DNA of 13,205 nt. Source: CAZMGD01 sp964565705 (GTDB taxonomy: Bacteria; Actinomycetota; Acidimicrobiia; Acidimicrobiales; Ilumatobacteraceae). Each line of letters starts with the position of its first letter. The stretch's first letter is position 1. Below the pieces are notes generated by a model. The model worked only from the letters and a program-made list of their open reading frames with translations. It had not been told where the DNA came from and ran no database searches. The translations under genes and the position numbers were made by a program. This document shows positions 1-6,342 of this stretch, one piece after another. The DNA is taken from the NCBI GenBank assembly GCA_964565705.1, contig CAZMGD010000109.1:1-13205 (forward strand), read 5' to 3'.

Positions 1-2222
1 GTGCCGACGATCTGGCTGACCGTGATCACGCCGGTTCCGCCGATGCCCGACATCCGGATCGTGCAGTCGCGCGGCACGATCGCCGCCGGCGTCGACAGGT
101 CGGTGACGTCGGGTAGCTCGCTGCGGCGCTTCGCGCCGTCCTTCTTCTTCGCCGGCACCACCGTCGTGAACGACGGGCAGTCCCCCTTCATGCAGGACAG
201 GTCGAAGTTGCAGCTGGTCTGGTCGATGTGGGTCTTGCGACCCCACGGGGTGTCGATCGGCTGCACGGAGAGGCAGTTCGACACGTCGCCGCAATCACCG
301 CAGCCCTCGCACACCCGCTCGTTGATCACCACACGGAACCCCGGCTTCTTCGCCGCGCCGGTCTTGCGGTCGCGGCGCAGCTCGGCGGCGCAGCGCTGGT
401 CGTGGACGAGCACGGTGACGCCGGGGATCTCGCGCAGCTTCTCCTGGGCCTCCACCATCCGGTCGCGGTGCCACACCTCGACCCCCTTGGGCAGGTCGGC
501 ACGGCGGTACTTGGCCGGGTCATCGGTGGTGATCAATGCCTGGGCCACGCCCTCGAGCAACAGCTCACGAACGAGCGCGGGCACGCTCATCTGCCCTTCC
601 GGATCCTGACCACCGGTCATCGCAACCGTTCCGTTGTACAGGAGCTTGTACGTCACGTTCACCTTCGCCGCGATCGCGGCCCGGATCGCCAGGCTGCCGG
701 AGTGGAAGAACGTGCCGTCGCCGATGTTCTGGGTGAGGTGGTCGCGCTCGACGAAGGGCGCCATGCCGATCCACTGCGCGCCCTCGTTGCCCATTGCGGT
801 GACGCCGGCGACGTCGCCCACCCGGTCGCTGTCCATGAAGACCACCATGGTGTGGCAGCCGATCCCGACGCCCAGCAGGGTGCCCTCGGGCACCTCGGTC
901 GAGGTGTTGTGCGGGCAGCCCGAGCAGAAGTACGGCACCCGAGCAGTGGAGATCGGGATCAGCCGGCGGGCCTCGATCGGCGGTGCGAGCGGTGCCAGGC
1001 GGCCGTCGTCGAGGCGCTGGGCGAGCCGCTGGCGCAACGCCGGGGCGATGATGTCGGCATCGAGCATCCCGGTGGCCGGCAGCAGTCGGGTGCCGTCGGG
1101 GTTGTGCTTGCCGACCACCGCCGGGCGCTGGTTCGAGGCGTACAGGGCGTGGGTGATCAGCATCTCCATCGTCGGGTTCTTGTCCTCGACGACGACGATC
1201 TCCTCCAACCCTTCGGCGAAGCGGCGCACGATCTCGGTGTCGAGCGGGATCGGTAGTCGCAGGTGCAGCAGCCGGATGCCGGCATCGCGGATCTCCTCGG
1301 GCGTCCTCAGCCCGACGAGGCCCAGCGCCTCCAGCGTCTCGCGGTACGTGTAGCCAGAGGCGGCGATGCCGATCCACGCGTCGGGCGAGTCCACGGCGAT
1401 GTGGTTGAGGTCGTTCTCGACGCCGTAGCGACGGGCCAGGTCGAGGCGGATCTCCTGGAACTCGCGCTCCATCTCGAGTGTGTACGGCGTGAGCAGCCGT
1501 CCTGACGGCTGGTGCACGAACAGCCGCCCGTCGACCTCCACCGTCGGCACGACCGGCGCGATCCGCTCGGCGCGCAGGTCGACGGTGCCGCTGCCGTCGG
1601 CGACGGCGGCGACGATCTTCATCGACGTCCACAGGCCACTGGCGCGGGACAGGGCGACGGCGTGGCGGCCGAGGTCGATGATCTCCTGCGCGTCGCCGGG
1701 GAACAGCACCGGCATGTGGAGATCGAACAGCGACGCGTCGCTGGACGACGGCAGCGTGGACGACTTGGCGGCGGGATCGTCGCCGACGAGCGCCACCGCG
1801 CCGCCGTACTGGCCGGCACCGACGAACGCGGCATGACGGAGCGCGTCGCTGGCGCGGTCGAGGCCGGGCGCCTTGCCGTACCAGAGCCCGACGACCCCGT
1901 CGTACTTCGAGTCGCCGAGGGTCGGCGCCAGCTGGCTGCCCATGACGGCGGTGGCGGCGAGCTCCTCGTTGAGCCCTGGCTGGAACACGACCGGCAGCTC
2001 GGGCACCGCCTTGATCGCGGCGTGGAGATCACGGTCCAAGCCGGCCAGCGGTGAGCCCTGGTAGCCGGAGATGAACGCGGCCGTGTTCAATCCGACCCGA
2101 CGGTCGGCGCGCAGCTGGTCGACGGCGAGTCGGGCCAGGGCCTGGCTGCCGGACAAGAACACGCGGCCACCGTCGAGGCGGTAGCGATCGCTGAGCTGGT
2201 AGCGCTCGTCGGTGTCGGTCAT
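1..2222 (-). CDS. Indolepyruvate:ferredoxin oxidoreductase, fused type (C-terminus beyond window)
   Basis: This is a 2-oxoacid:ferredoxin oxidoreductase that would oxidatively decarboxylate aryl pyruvates (indolepyruvate, phenylpyruvate) to aryl-acetyl-CoA with ferredoxin as electron acceptor; the substrate is inferred from the family. About 740 codons are visible, with no stop before the window edge; fused members of this family have roughly 1150-1200 residues. The N-terminus carries the pyrimidine-binding part (LSGSQALARL, then FISGYQGSPLAGLD). Next come CSGCPHNT near residue 434 and a thiamine-diphosphate segment with GDGTFFHSG near residue 499. A ferredoxin-like cysteine cluster (CEGCGDCG, later CMKGDC) lies near residues 635-680. 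The visible part ends at SGIGGTGVITVSQIVG, the start of the gamma/IorB-like domain, so both subunits are fused in one chain. ATG 2222 is the only usable start, because an in-frame stop lies at 2244-2246. It has no Shine-Dalgarno sequence of its own and overlaps the stop of a six-residue leader ORF. The upstream gene is divergent. Confidence 0.9.
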   Translation of the reverse strand, partial: MTDTDERYQLSDRYRLDGGRVFLSGSQALARLAVDQLRADRRVGLNTAAFISGYQGSPLAGLDRDLHAAIKAVPELPVVFQPGLNEELAATAVMGSQLAPTLGDSKYDGVVGLWYGKAPGLDRASDALRHAAFVGAGQYGGAVALVGDDPAAKSSTLPSSSDASLFDLHMPVLFPGDAQEIIDLGRHAVALSRASGLWTSMKIVAAVADGSGTVDLRAERIAPVVPTVEVDGRLFVHQPSGRLLTPYTLEMEREFQEIRLDLARRYGVENDLNHIAVDSPDAWIGIAASGYTYRETLEALGLVGLRTPEEIRDAGIRLLHLRLPIPLDTEIVRRFAEGLEEIVVVEDKNPTMEMLITHALYASNQRPAVVGKHNPDGTRLLPATGMLDADIIAPALRQRLAQRLDDGRLAPLAPPIEARRLIPISTARVPYFCSGCPHNTSTEVPEGTLLGVGIGCHTMVVFMDSDRVGDVAGVTAMGNEGAQWIGMAPFVERDHLTQNIGDGTFFHSGSLAIRAAIAAKVNVTYKLLYNGTVAMTGGQDPEGQMSVPALVRELLLEGVAQALITTDDPAKYRRADLPKGVEVWHRDRMVEAQEKLREIPGVTVLVHDQRCAAELRRDRKTGAAKKPGFRVVINERVCEGCGDCGDVSNCLSVQPIDTPWGRKTHIDQTSCNFDLSCMKGDCPSFTTVVPAKKKDGAKRRSELPDVTDLSTPAAIVPRDCTIRMSGIGGTGVITVSQIVG

Positions 2223-2239
2223 CGGGTGCTCGTTCTCAT
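2219..2239 (-). CDS. Putative six-residue leader ORF (MRTSTR) coupled to the oxidoreductase
   Basis: An ATG at 2239 opens M-R-T-S-T-R followed by TGA at 2221-2219. It is preceded by the best Shine-Dalgarno sequence in the window, GGAGGTGA at 2251-2244, with 7 bases between GGAGG and the ATG. Its stop overlaps the ATG of the oxidoreductase gene as ATGA. The main start has no comparable ribosome binding site, so initiation at the leader followed by reinitiation is the simplest reading. Function is inferred. A sequencing frameshift is an alternative, but the leader frame does not encode recognisable oxidoreductase N-terminus. Confidence 0.35.
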   Translation of the reverse strand: MRTSTR

Positions 2240-2243
2240 GCCG

Positions 2244-2251
2244 TCACCTCC
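2244..2251 (-). promoter_or_regulatory. Shine-Dalgarno sequence serving the leader ORF
   Basis: On the minus strand this reads GGAGGTGA, nearly the full anti-16S complement. It sits 7 bases (from GGAGG) before ATG 2239 but 24 bases before the oxidoreductase ATG at 2222. It therefore serves the leader ORF directly and the enzyme only through coupling. Confidence 0.5.
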
Positions 2252-2323
2252 ATCCACAGCATGCATAGCCGACCGGGCGGGGTTGGCGGACGCGATGTTG
2301 GACGTTCAACCGACTCGCTCCAC

Positions 2324-2329
2324 TACCGT
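2324..2329 (+). promoter_or_regulatory. Candidate leaderless -10 box (TACCGT)
   Basis: TACCGT fits TANNNT and lies 7 bases before TTG 2337, the start that gives the flavoprotein its family-typical length. No clear -35 element was seen. Confidence 0.4.
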
Positions 2330-2336
2330 CGGCCGC

Positions 2337-2933
2337 TTGCGAGTCCTGGTGCTGTTCGCCCACCCCAGCGAGGTGAGCTTCAACCGCGCCGTGTTCGAGC
2401 GGGCGGTCGGCTCGCTGGAACGGGCCGGACACGAGGTGCACCCCATCGATCTGCACCGGGTCGGCTTCGCCGCGGCGATGAGCACGGCGGAGCGGCGTGC
2501 GTACGAGTCCGAGCACCCCGTGCTCGATCCGCAGGTGGCCGAGCACATCGAGTTGATCCGATGGTGCGACGCCATGGTGTTCGTGTACCCGACCTGGTGG
2601 TCTTCGATGCCCGCGATCCTGAAGGGCTGGTTGGAGCGCACGATGGTGCCGGGCGTCGGATTCACGTTCGACGAGCGGACGGGGAAGATCAAGGCGTCGC
2701 TGGACAACCTGCGCCGGGTCGTCGGGATCAGCACCTACGGATCGAGCCGGCTCCAGGTGTTCCTGCAGGTCGACGGTGGTCGGCGCACCCTGTCGCGGGC
2801 GCTGCGGATGTCGGCGTGGCGGGCCCGGCCGCGCCTCACCTGGATCGGGCTCTACTCGATGGACACGGCGACCGCGGCCGACCGCCAGGCGTTCCTCGAC
2901 CGCGTCGAGCGCACCCTCGGAGCACTTCGATGA
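2337..2933 (+). CDS. Flavodoxin-fold NAD(P)H oxidoreductase, first of a tandem pair
   Basis: This is a Flavodoxin_2 / NAD(P)H:quinone oxidoreductase-type protein, expected to bind FMN or FAD and transfer two electrons from NAD(P)H to a quinone or similar acceptor in the cytosol. The true acceptor is unknown. It starts with strand beta-1 and the phosphate-binding turn (RVLVLFAHPSEVSFN), has the family signature VYPTWWSSMPAILKGW at residues 83-98, and STYGSS at 132-137. From TTG 2337 it is 198 residues, matching the 197 residues of its downstream paralogue. A TACCGT -10 box lies 7 bases before that TTG and no Shine-Dalgarno sequence is present, so a leaderless start is favoured. In-frame ATG codons at 2226 and 2295 are alternatives that would add a low-complexity N-terminal extension. 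Its TGA overlaps the next ATG (ATGA). Confidence 0.85.
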   Translation: MRVLVLFAHPSEVSFNRAVFERAVGSLERAGHEVHPIDLHRVGFAAAMSTAERRAYESEHPVLDPQVAEHIELIRWCDAMVFVYPTWWSSMPAILKGWLERTMVPGVGFTFDERTGKIKASLDNLRRVVGISTYGSSRLQVFLQVDGGRRTLSRALRMSAWRARPRLTWIGLYSMDTATAADRQAFLDRVERTLGALR

Positions 2934-3523
2934 CCGAGCGGGTGCTGGTGGTGTACTGCCACCCGTACGAGGATTCGCTCGTGGGAGCGGCCCGAGACCG
3001 CGCGTTGGCCGGCCTCGCAGCCGCCGGTCACGACGTACGGCTGATCGACCTCTACGCCCTCGGCTTCGACCCCGTGTTCAGCGCCTGGGAGCGCGAGCAC
3101 CACCACGATCCACCCGACACGAAGCCGGCGATCGCCGCCCACGTCGAGGCCCTTCGGTGGGCGACCACGCTCGTGCTCGTCTACCCGACGTGGTGGAGCG
3201 CGCAGCCGGCGATGCTGAAGGGCTGGATCGATCGGGTGTGGGTGGACGGTGTGGCCTGGGACCTTCCCGACGGATCGAACCGCCTCCGCCCCCTGCTCAC
3301 GAACATCGGCCGCATCGTCGTCGTGACCACCCACGGATCGTCCCGGATGGTCAACGCGTTGCAGGGCGATGCCGGCAAGCACCTCGTGCGGCGATCGCTC
3401 CGATTCCTCTGTGGCTGGCGCACCCGCGTGCGGTGGATCGCCCTCTACGGCGTGGACACGTCGACCGCCGCCGAGCGCACGGCATTCCTCGCCGACGTCG
3501 AACGCAAGCTCGCCCGTCTCTGA
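2930..3523 (+). CDS. Flavodoxin-fold NAD(P)H oxidoreductase, second of a tandem pair
   Basis: This 197-residue paralogue of the preceding gene belongs to the same Flavodoxin_2 / NAD(P)H dehydrogenase (quinone) type. It has RVLVVYCHPYEDSL at its N-terminus, VYPTWWSAQPAMLKGW at about residues 84-99, and TTHGSSR further on. Both copies end with a similar block (W-I-[GA]-L-Y, D-T-[AS]-T-A-A-[DE]-R, F-L-x-D-V/R-V-E-R). The start ATG shares four bases with the stop of the first copy, so the two are almost certainly co-transcribed and translationally coupled. The family usually forms dimers with the active site at the interface, so a heterodimer is possible (inference). A strong inverted repeat follows the stop within about ten bases. 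The physiological substrate cannot be told from sequence. Confidence 0.88.
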   Translation: MTERVLVVYCHPYEDSLVGAARDRALAGLAAAGHDVRLIDLYALGFDPVFSAWEREHHHDPPDTKPAIAAHVEALRWATTLVLVYPTWWSAQPAMLKGWIDRVWVDGVAWDLPDGSNRLRPLLTNIGRIVVVTTHGSSRMVNALQGDAGKHLVRRSLRFLCGWRTRVRWIALYGVDTSTAAERTAFLADVERKLARL

Positions 3524-3530
3524 CCTCATC

Positions 3531-3580
3531 GTTCTCGGGAGCAGATCGGGTGCCAGAGCACCCGATCTGCTCCCGAGAAC
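3531..3580. repeat. Perfect 22-bp inverted repeat with 6-nt loop (possible terminator)
   Basis: The left arm at 3531-3552 (GTTCTCGGGAGC...) and right arm at 3559-3580 (...GCTCCCGAGAAC) are exact reverse complements around the loop CCAGAG. The repeat starts seven bases after the stop of the second flavoprotein gene. No T-tract follows, so it is not a textbook intrinsic terminator, although actinobacterial terminators often lack one. The last four bases can alternatively pair with 3585-3589 in a small GAACC/GGTTC hairpin, which excludes the long stem locally. Confidence 0.8.
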
Positions 3581-3669
3581 CTTCGGTTCGTTGCTGCCGG
3601 GCCCGGTTTGATCGACTCTGCGGCCTGGCGCAGCGACTGCGCGCCACCGTGAGGGGAGTCACCGCCGTG

Positions 3670-4449
3670 ATGCTGGAAGGCAAGGTCGCGATCATCTCGG
3701 GCATCGGTCCCGGGCTCGGGCAGGAGTTGGCGTACGTGTTCGCCCGCGAGGGAGCCGACGTGGTGCTCGCCGCCCGGACGAGGTCCAAGCTCGAGGAGGT
3801 CGCCGGCGTGATCGCCGAGCAGTACCCCGGGCGGCGCACGCTGATCTGCCCGACCGACATCTCCGACGCCGCCCAGACCCAGGCGCTCGTGGACGCGACG
3901 GTCGCCGAGTTCGGCCGCGTCGATTGCCTGGTCAACAGCGCCTACCTGCCGCCGCCGTTCACGATGTTCGAAGACGCCGACCTCGGCGAGTGGAAGGCCG
4001 CCTTCGATGTCACCGTGTTCGGCACGCTGCAACTCACCCAACAGTGCGTGGCGCCGATGCGCGACAACGGCGGTGGATCGATCGTGTTCGTCAACTCGAT
4101 GATCCAGAAGAAGCCGCTCCCGACCCAGTCGGGATACGCCAGCTCGAAGGGCGCGCTCACCGTGGCCGCCCGGATGCTCGCCAAGGAGCTCGGCCCCTCC
4201 AACATCCGCGTCAACTCGACGTTCATGGGCTGGATGTGGGGCCCGCCGGTCGAGGGCTACGTCGACTACGCCGTCGCCGCCGGGCGCACGAAGGAGGACG
4301 TGATCGCCGAGATCACCAAGGACATCCCCCTCGGCATCATCCCCGATGACGCCGACTGCGCGAACGCCGTCGCGTTCCTCGCGTCGGACCTCGCCAAGGT
4401 GATCACCGGCGCCGAGCTGAACGTCAACGGCGGCGAGTTCATGATGTGA
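3670..4449 (+). CDS. Short-chain dehydrogenase/reductase (SDR) family oxidoreductase
   Basis: This is a 259-residue classical SDR that would reduce or oxidise an alcohol/ketone with NAD(P)H; the substrate is not predictable. The Rossmann glycine motif is SGIGPGLG at residues 10-17, in place of the usual TGxxxGIG. The helix-4 Asn is in VNSA (N89). The catalytic Ser (S143) and Y156-x3-K160 (YASSK) are all present. The C-terminus has the typical G-A-E-L-N-V-N-G-G block. A Shine-Dalgarno sequence GAGGGGAG at 3651-3658 lies 8 bases from GTG 3667 and 11 from ATG 3670, so the protein may begin one codon earlier at GTG. The R-T-R after the second beta strand hints at NADP(H), as inference. Its 3' end overlaps the convergent methyltransferase gene by 11 bases. 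The inverted repeat upstream suggests its transcription is separate from the flavoprotein pair. Confidence 0.9.
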   Translation: MLEGKVAIISGIGPGLGQELAYVFAREGADVVLAARTRSKLEEVAGVIAEQYPGRRTLICPTDISDAAQTQALVDATVAEFGRVDCLVNSAYLPPPFTMFEDADLGEWKAAFDVTVFGTLQLTQQCVAPMRDNGGGSIVFVNSMIQKKPLPTQSGYASSKGALTVAARMLAKELGPSNIRVNSTFMGWMWGPPVEGYVDYAVAAGRTKEDVIAEITKDIPLGIIPDDADCANAVAFLASDLAKVITGAELNVNGGEFMM

Positions 4450-5635
4450 CGCGGTCGAACCTGGTGACGACCTCGACGTGGGGGGTGTGCGGGAAGAGAT
4501 CGAACACCTCGCCGCGCACGAGCCCGAAGCCCTGGTCGACGAGCAGGCGGGCGTCGCGCGCGAGCGACACCGGATCGCAGCTGACGAGCACGACACGCTC
4601 GGGGCGAGCGGCGAGCACCGATGCGACGCCCTGCTTTCCCAGCCCGGCTCGTGCGGGATCGGCGACGACCAGATCCGCTCGCGGTGCGCGCCAGCGCTCG
4701 ACGGTGGATCGTACGATCTCTGTGCCGGGGGCGTTCACAGCGGCGTCGGCGCACGCCGACGGCGACGACTCCACGGCGACGACCTCGACGCCCGGTCCGA
4801 ACACCGTCGCCGCGAACAACCCGACGCCGGAGTAGGCGTCGATCGCCCGGCGAGTGGTCTGCGCCAGCTCGCCCGCTGCGGCACGAACCGCTTCGACCAG
4901 CGCGTGCGCGCCGTGCGGTGAGGACTGGAAGAACGACGCTGCGCTCACCCGGAAGCGGTGGCCGGCGACCTCCTCGTGGACGACGGCCTCCGGCCCGATC
5001 CCCACGTCGTCGCCCAACCCGCTGGGTGTCACCTCGCCGGCCGACCGCCACCACGCCGTGCGCTCACCGGATGCCGCACCGACGCGCACGCTCACCTCCT
5101 CGGCGCCGGGCAGCCGGAGCCCGGGGAGCATCGCATCCAGGAGCGGATGGGTCACGAGGCAGTGCTCGGTCGGCACCACCGCGTGGCTCCGCGCCGCCCG
5201 GAACCCGAGCCGTCCGTCCCGATCGACCGCCATCCGGACCGATGTGCGGACCGCCTCGCTCGGGAGCGTGCCGCCGAGCACGATCTCGGCATCGGGGAGC
5301 CTGCCCGTGCGGGTCAAGGACTCGCGGACGATCGCCAGCTTGGCGCGGCGCTGGCCATCTGGCGCGACGTGCTGCCACCCGCAGCCCCCGCAACCGGCCG
5401 CCACCCGCGGGCACGGTGGCGTGACCCGGTCCGGGCTCGGCTCGACGACCCGGATCATGTCCGCCCAGGCGAGGTCACGCTTGGTCCGGGTGATGCGCAC
5501 CGCAACCGACTCGCCCGGCAGCGCGCCGGTGATGAACACGATCCGCCCATCGGCGTCGCGGGCGAGCGCGTCACCGCCAGCCACCATCTTCTCGGCCGCC
5601 AGCACCAACTCAACCACCGGCGACACCCGCAGCAC
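4439..5635 (-). CDS. TrmA/RumA-family RNA (uracil-C5) methyltransferase
   Basis: This is a SAM-dependent methyltransferase that makes 5-methyluridine in rRNA or tRNA; sequence alone does not decide between 23S rRNA and tRNA positions. It has 398 residues from GTG 5635. An N-terminal TRAM-like beta domain (VVELVLAAEKMVAGGDALAR) is followed by the Fe-S cluster cysteines C75, C82 and C85 (CPRVAAGCGGCGWQ) and C159 (TEHC). The FFQSSP element sits near residue 235. The SAM loop is DAYSGVGLFA at 266-275. DPARAG is at 326-331, the catalytic nucleophile is C353 in VSCDPVSLARD, and the general base is E388 in HVEVV. All key residues expected of RumA-type enzymes are present. GTG at codon 4 (5626) is an alternative start. 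The gene diverges from rpe with 19 intergenic bases and overlaps the SDR gene at its 3' end. Confidence 0.92.
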   Translation of the reverse strand: MLRVSPVVELVLAAEKMVAGGDALARDADGRIVFITGALPGESVAVRITRTKRDLAWADMIRVVEPSPDRVTPPCPRVAAGCGGCGWQHVAPDGQRRAKLAIVRESLTRTGRLPDAEIVLGGTLPSEAVRTSVRMAVDRDGRLGFRAARSHAVVPTEHCLVTHPLLDAMLPGLRLPGAEEVSVRVGAASGERTAWWRSAGEVTPSGLGDDVGIGPEAVVHEEVAGHRFRVSAASFFQSSPHGAHALVEAVRAAAGELAQTTRRAIDAYSGVGLFAATVFGPGVEVVAVESSPSACADAAVNAPGTEIVRSTVERWRAPRADLVVADPARAGLGKQGVASVLAARPERVVLVSCDPVSLARDARLLVDQGFGLVRGEVFDLFPHTPHVEVVTRFDRVTS

Positions 5636-5642
5636 GACTCGT

Positions 5643-5648
5643 TAGGGT
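5643..5648 (+). promoter_or_regulatory. Candidate leaderless -10 box for rpe (TAGGGT)
   Basis: TAGGGT lies exactly 6 bases (GACGTC) before the GTG start of rpe, inside the 19-bp gap to the divergent methyltransferase. There is no room for a Shine-Dalgarno leader, so the rpe mRNA probably begins at or next to the GTG. Confidence 0.5.
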
Positions 5649-5654
5649 GACGTC

Positions 5655-6341
5655 GTGAGCCTGCCGATCGAGATCGCCCCGTCGGTGCTGCCCGTCGACT
5701 TCTCGCGCCTGGGCGAGGCGATCGTCGCCCTCGACGAGGCCGGCGTCGATCGCATCCAGTTCGACGTCATGGACGGCCAGTTCGTGCCGAACCTGACGTT
5801 CGGGCCCGACGTGATCGCGTCGTGCCGACCGCACACCGACCTGCCGTTCGAGGCCCACCTGATGGTGAACACGCCCGACGTGCTCGCCCACCGCTACGTC
5901 GAGGCCGGGTGCAGCCGGCTGATCGTCCATGCCGAAGCCTGCCTGCACCTGCACCGCACGCTGGGGGCGATCAACGAGCTCGGTGCGGCCGCTGCGGTGG
6001 CGCTCAACCCGGCGACTCCCGCGGCGGCGATCAGCCACGTACTCGACCTCGTCGACCTCGTGCTCGTGATGACCGTCAACCCGGGCTTCGGTGGCCAGCA
6101 GTACCTCGCGACGATGGAACCGAAGATCCGCGAGGTCGCGACGTTGATCGAGGCCGCCGGACGGGCAGATGTCGTCAACATCGAGGTCGACGGCGGCATC
6201 GGGCCGACGACGGTCGCTGGTGCCGCCGCGGCGGGAGCCAACGTGCTGGTGGCCGGCAGCGCGCTGTTCAAGGACCCCGACGGGCTCGGTCACGCCGTGA
6301 AGGGGCTGCGCGCGCTCGCCGAGGCCGCCCGGCCCGATTGA
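5655..6341 (+). CDS. rpe: Ribulose-phosphate 3-epimerase
   Basis: This TIM-barrel enzyme of the pentose phosphate pathway interconverts D-ribulose 5-phosphate and D-xylulose 5-phosphate in the cytosol. It has 228 residues, the usual length. Family motifs appear in order: IAPSVL (7-12), DVMDGQFVPNLTFG (37-50), HLMV (68-71), MTVNPGFGGQQY (139-150), EVDGGI (177-182) and VAGSALF (199-205). D37, H68 and D179 match metal/acid-base positions of the family. The usual first metal-ligand histidine, two residues before D37, is Q35 here. GTG 5655 is supported by the -10 box six bases upstream. The gene ends one base from the stop of the convergent membrane-protein gene. Confidence 0.95.
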   Translation: MSLPIEIAPSVLPVDFSRLGEAIVALDEAGVDRIQFDVMDGQFVPNLTFGPDVIASCRPHTDLPFEAHLMVNTPDVLAHRYVEAGCSRLIVHAEACLHLHRTLGAINELGAAAAVALNPATPAAAISHVLDLVDLVLVMTVNPGFGGQQYLATMEPKIREVATLIEAAGRADVVNIEVDGGIGPTTVAGAAAAGANVLVAGSALFKDPDGLGHAVKGLRALAEAARPD

Positions 6342-6342
6342 G

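Noticed and set aside
228..1256. Long plus-strand open frame of 342 codons opposite the oxidoreductase
   Set aside because: It is rich in Arg, Ala, His and Asp with no recognisable motif, and lies wholly antisense to a well-conserved gene; long shadow frames are normal at this GC content.
2261..3523. A 420-codon plus-strand frame running through the first flavoprotein and into the second
   Set aside because: Its first two thirds is an Arg/Gly-rich shadow of the first flavoprotein; only the part from ATG 2930 is the real second gene.
3597..3606. CCGGGCCCGG palindrome upstream of the SDR gene
   Set aside because: A ten-base GC-only palindrome is expected by chance at this base composition and has no further support.
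2776..4449. A 557-codon frame that ends as the SDR
   Set aside because: The part before 3667 is a shadow of the second flavoprotein and the hairpin region; the Shine-Dalgarno sequence at 3651 and the SDR domain start mark the true beginning.
4621..5424. A 267-codon Arg/Pro/Ser-rich plus-strand frame
   Set aside because: Low-complexity shadow opposite the methyltransferase, whose catalytic motifs are all intact.
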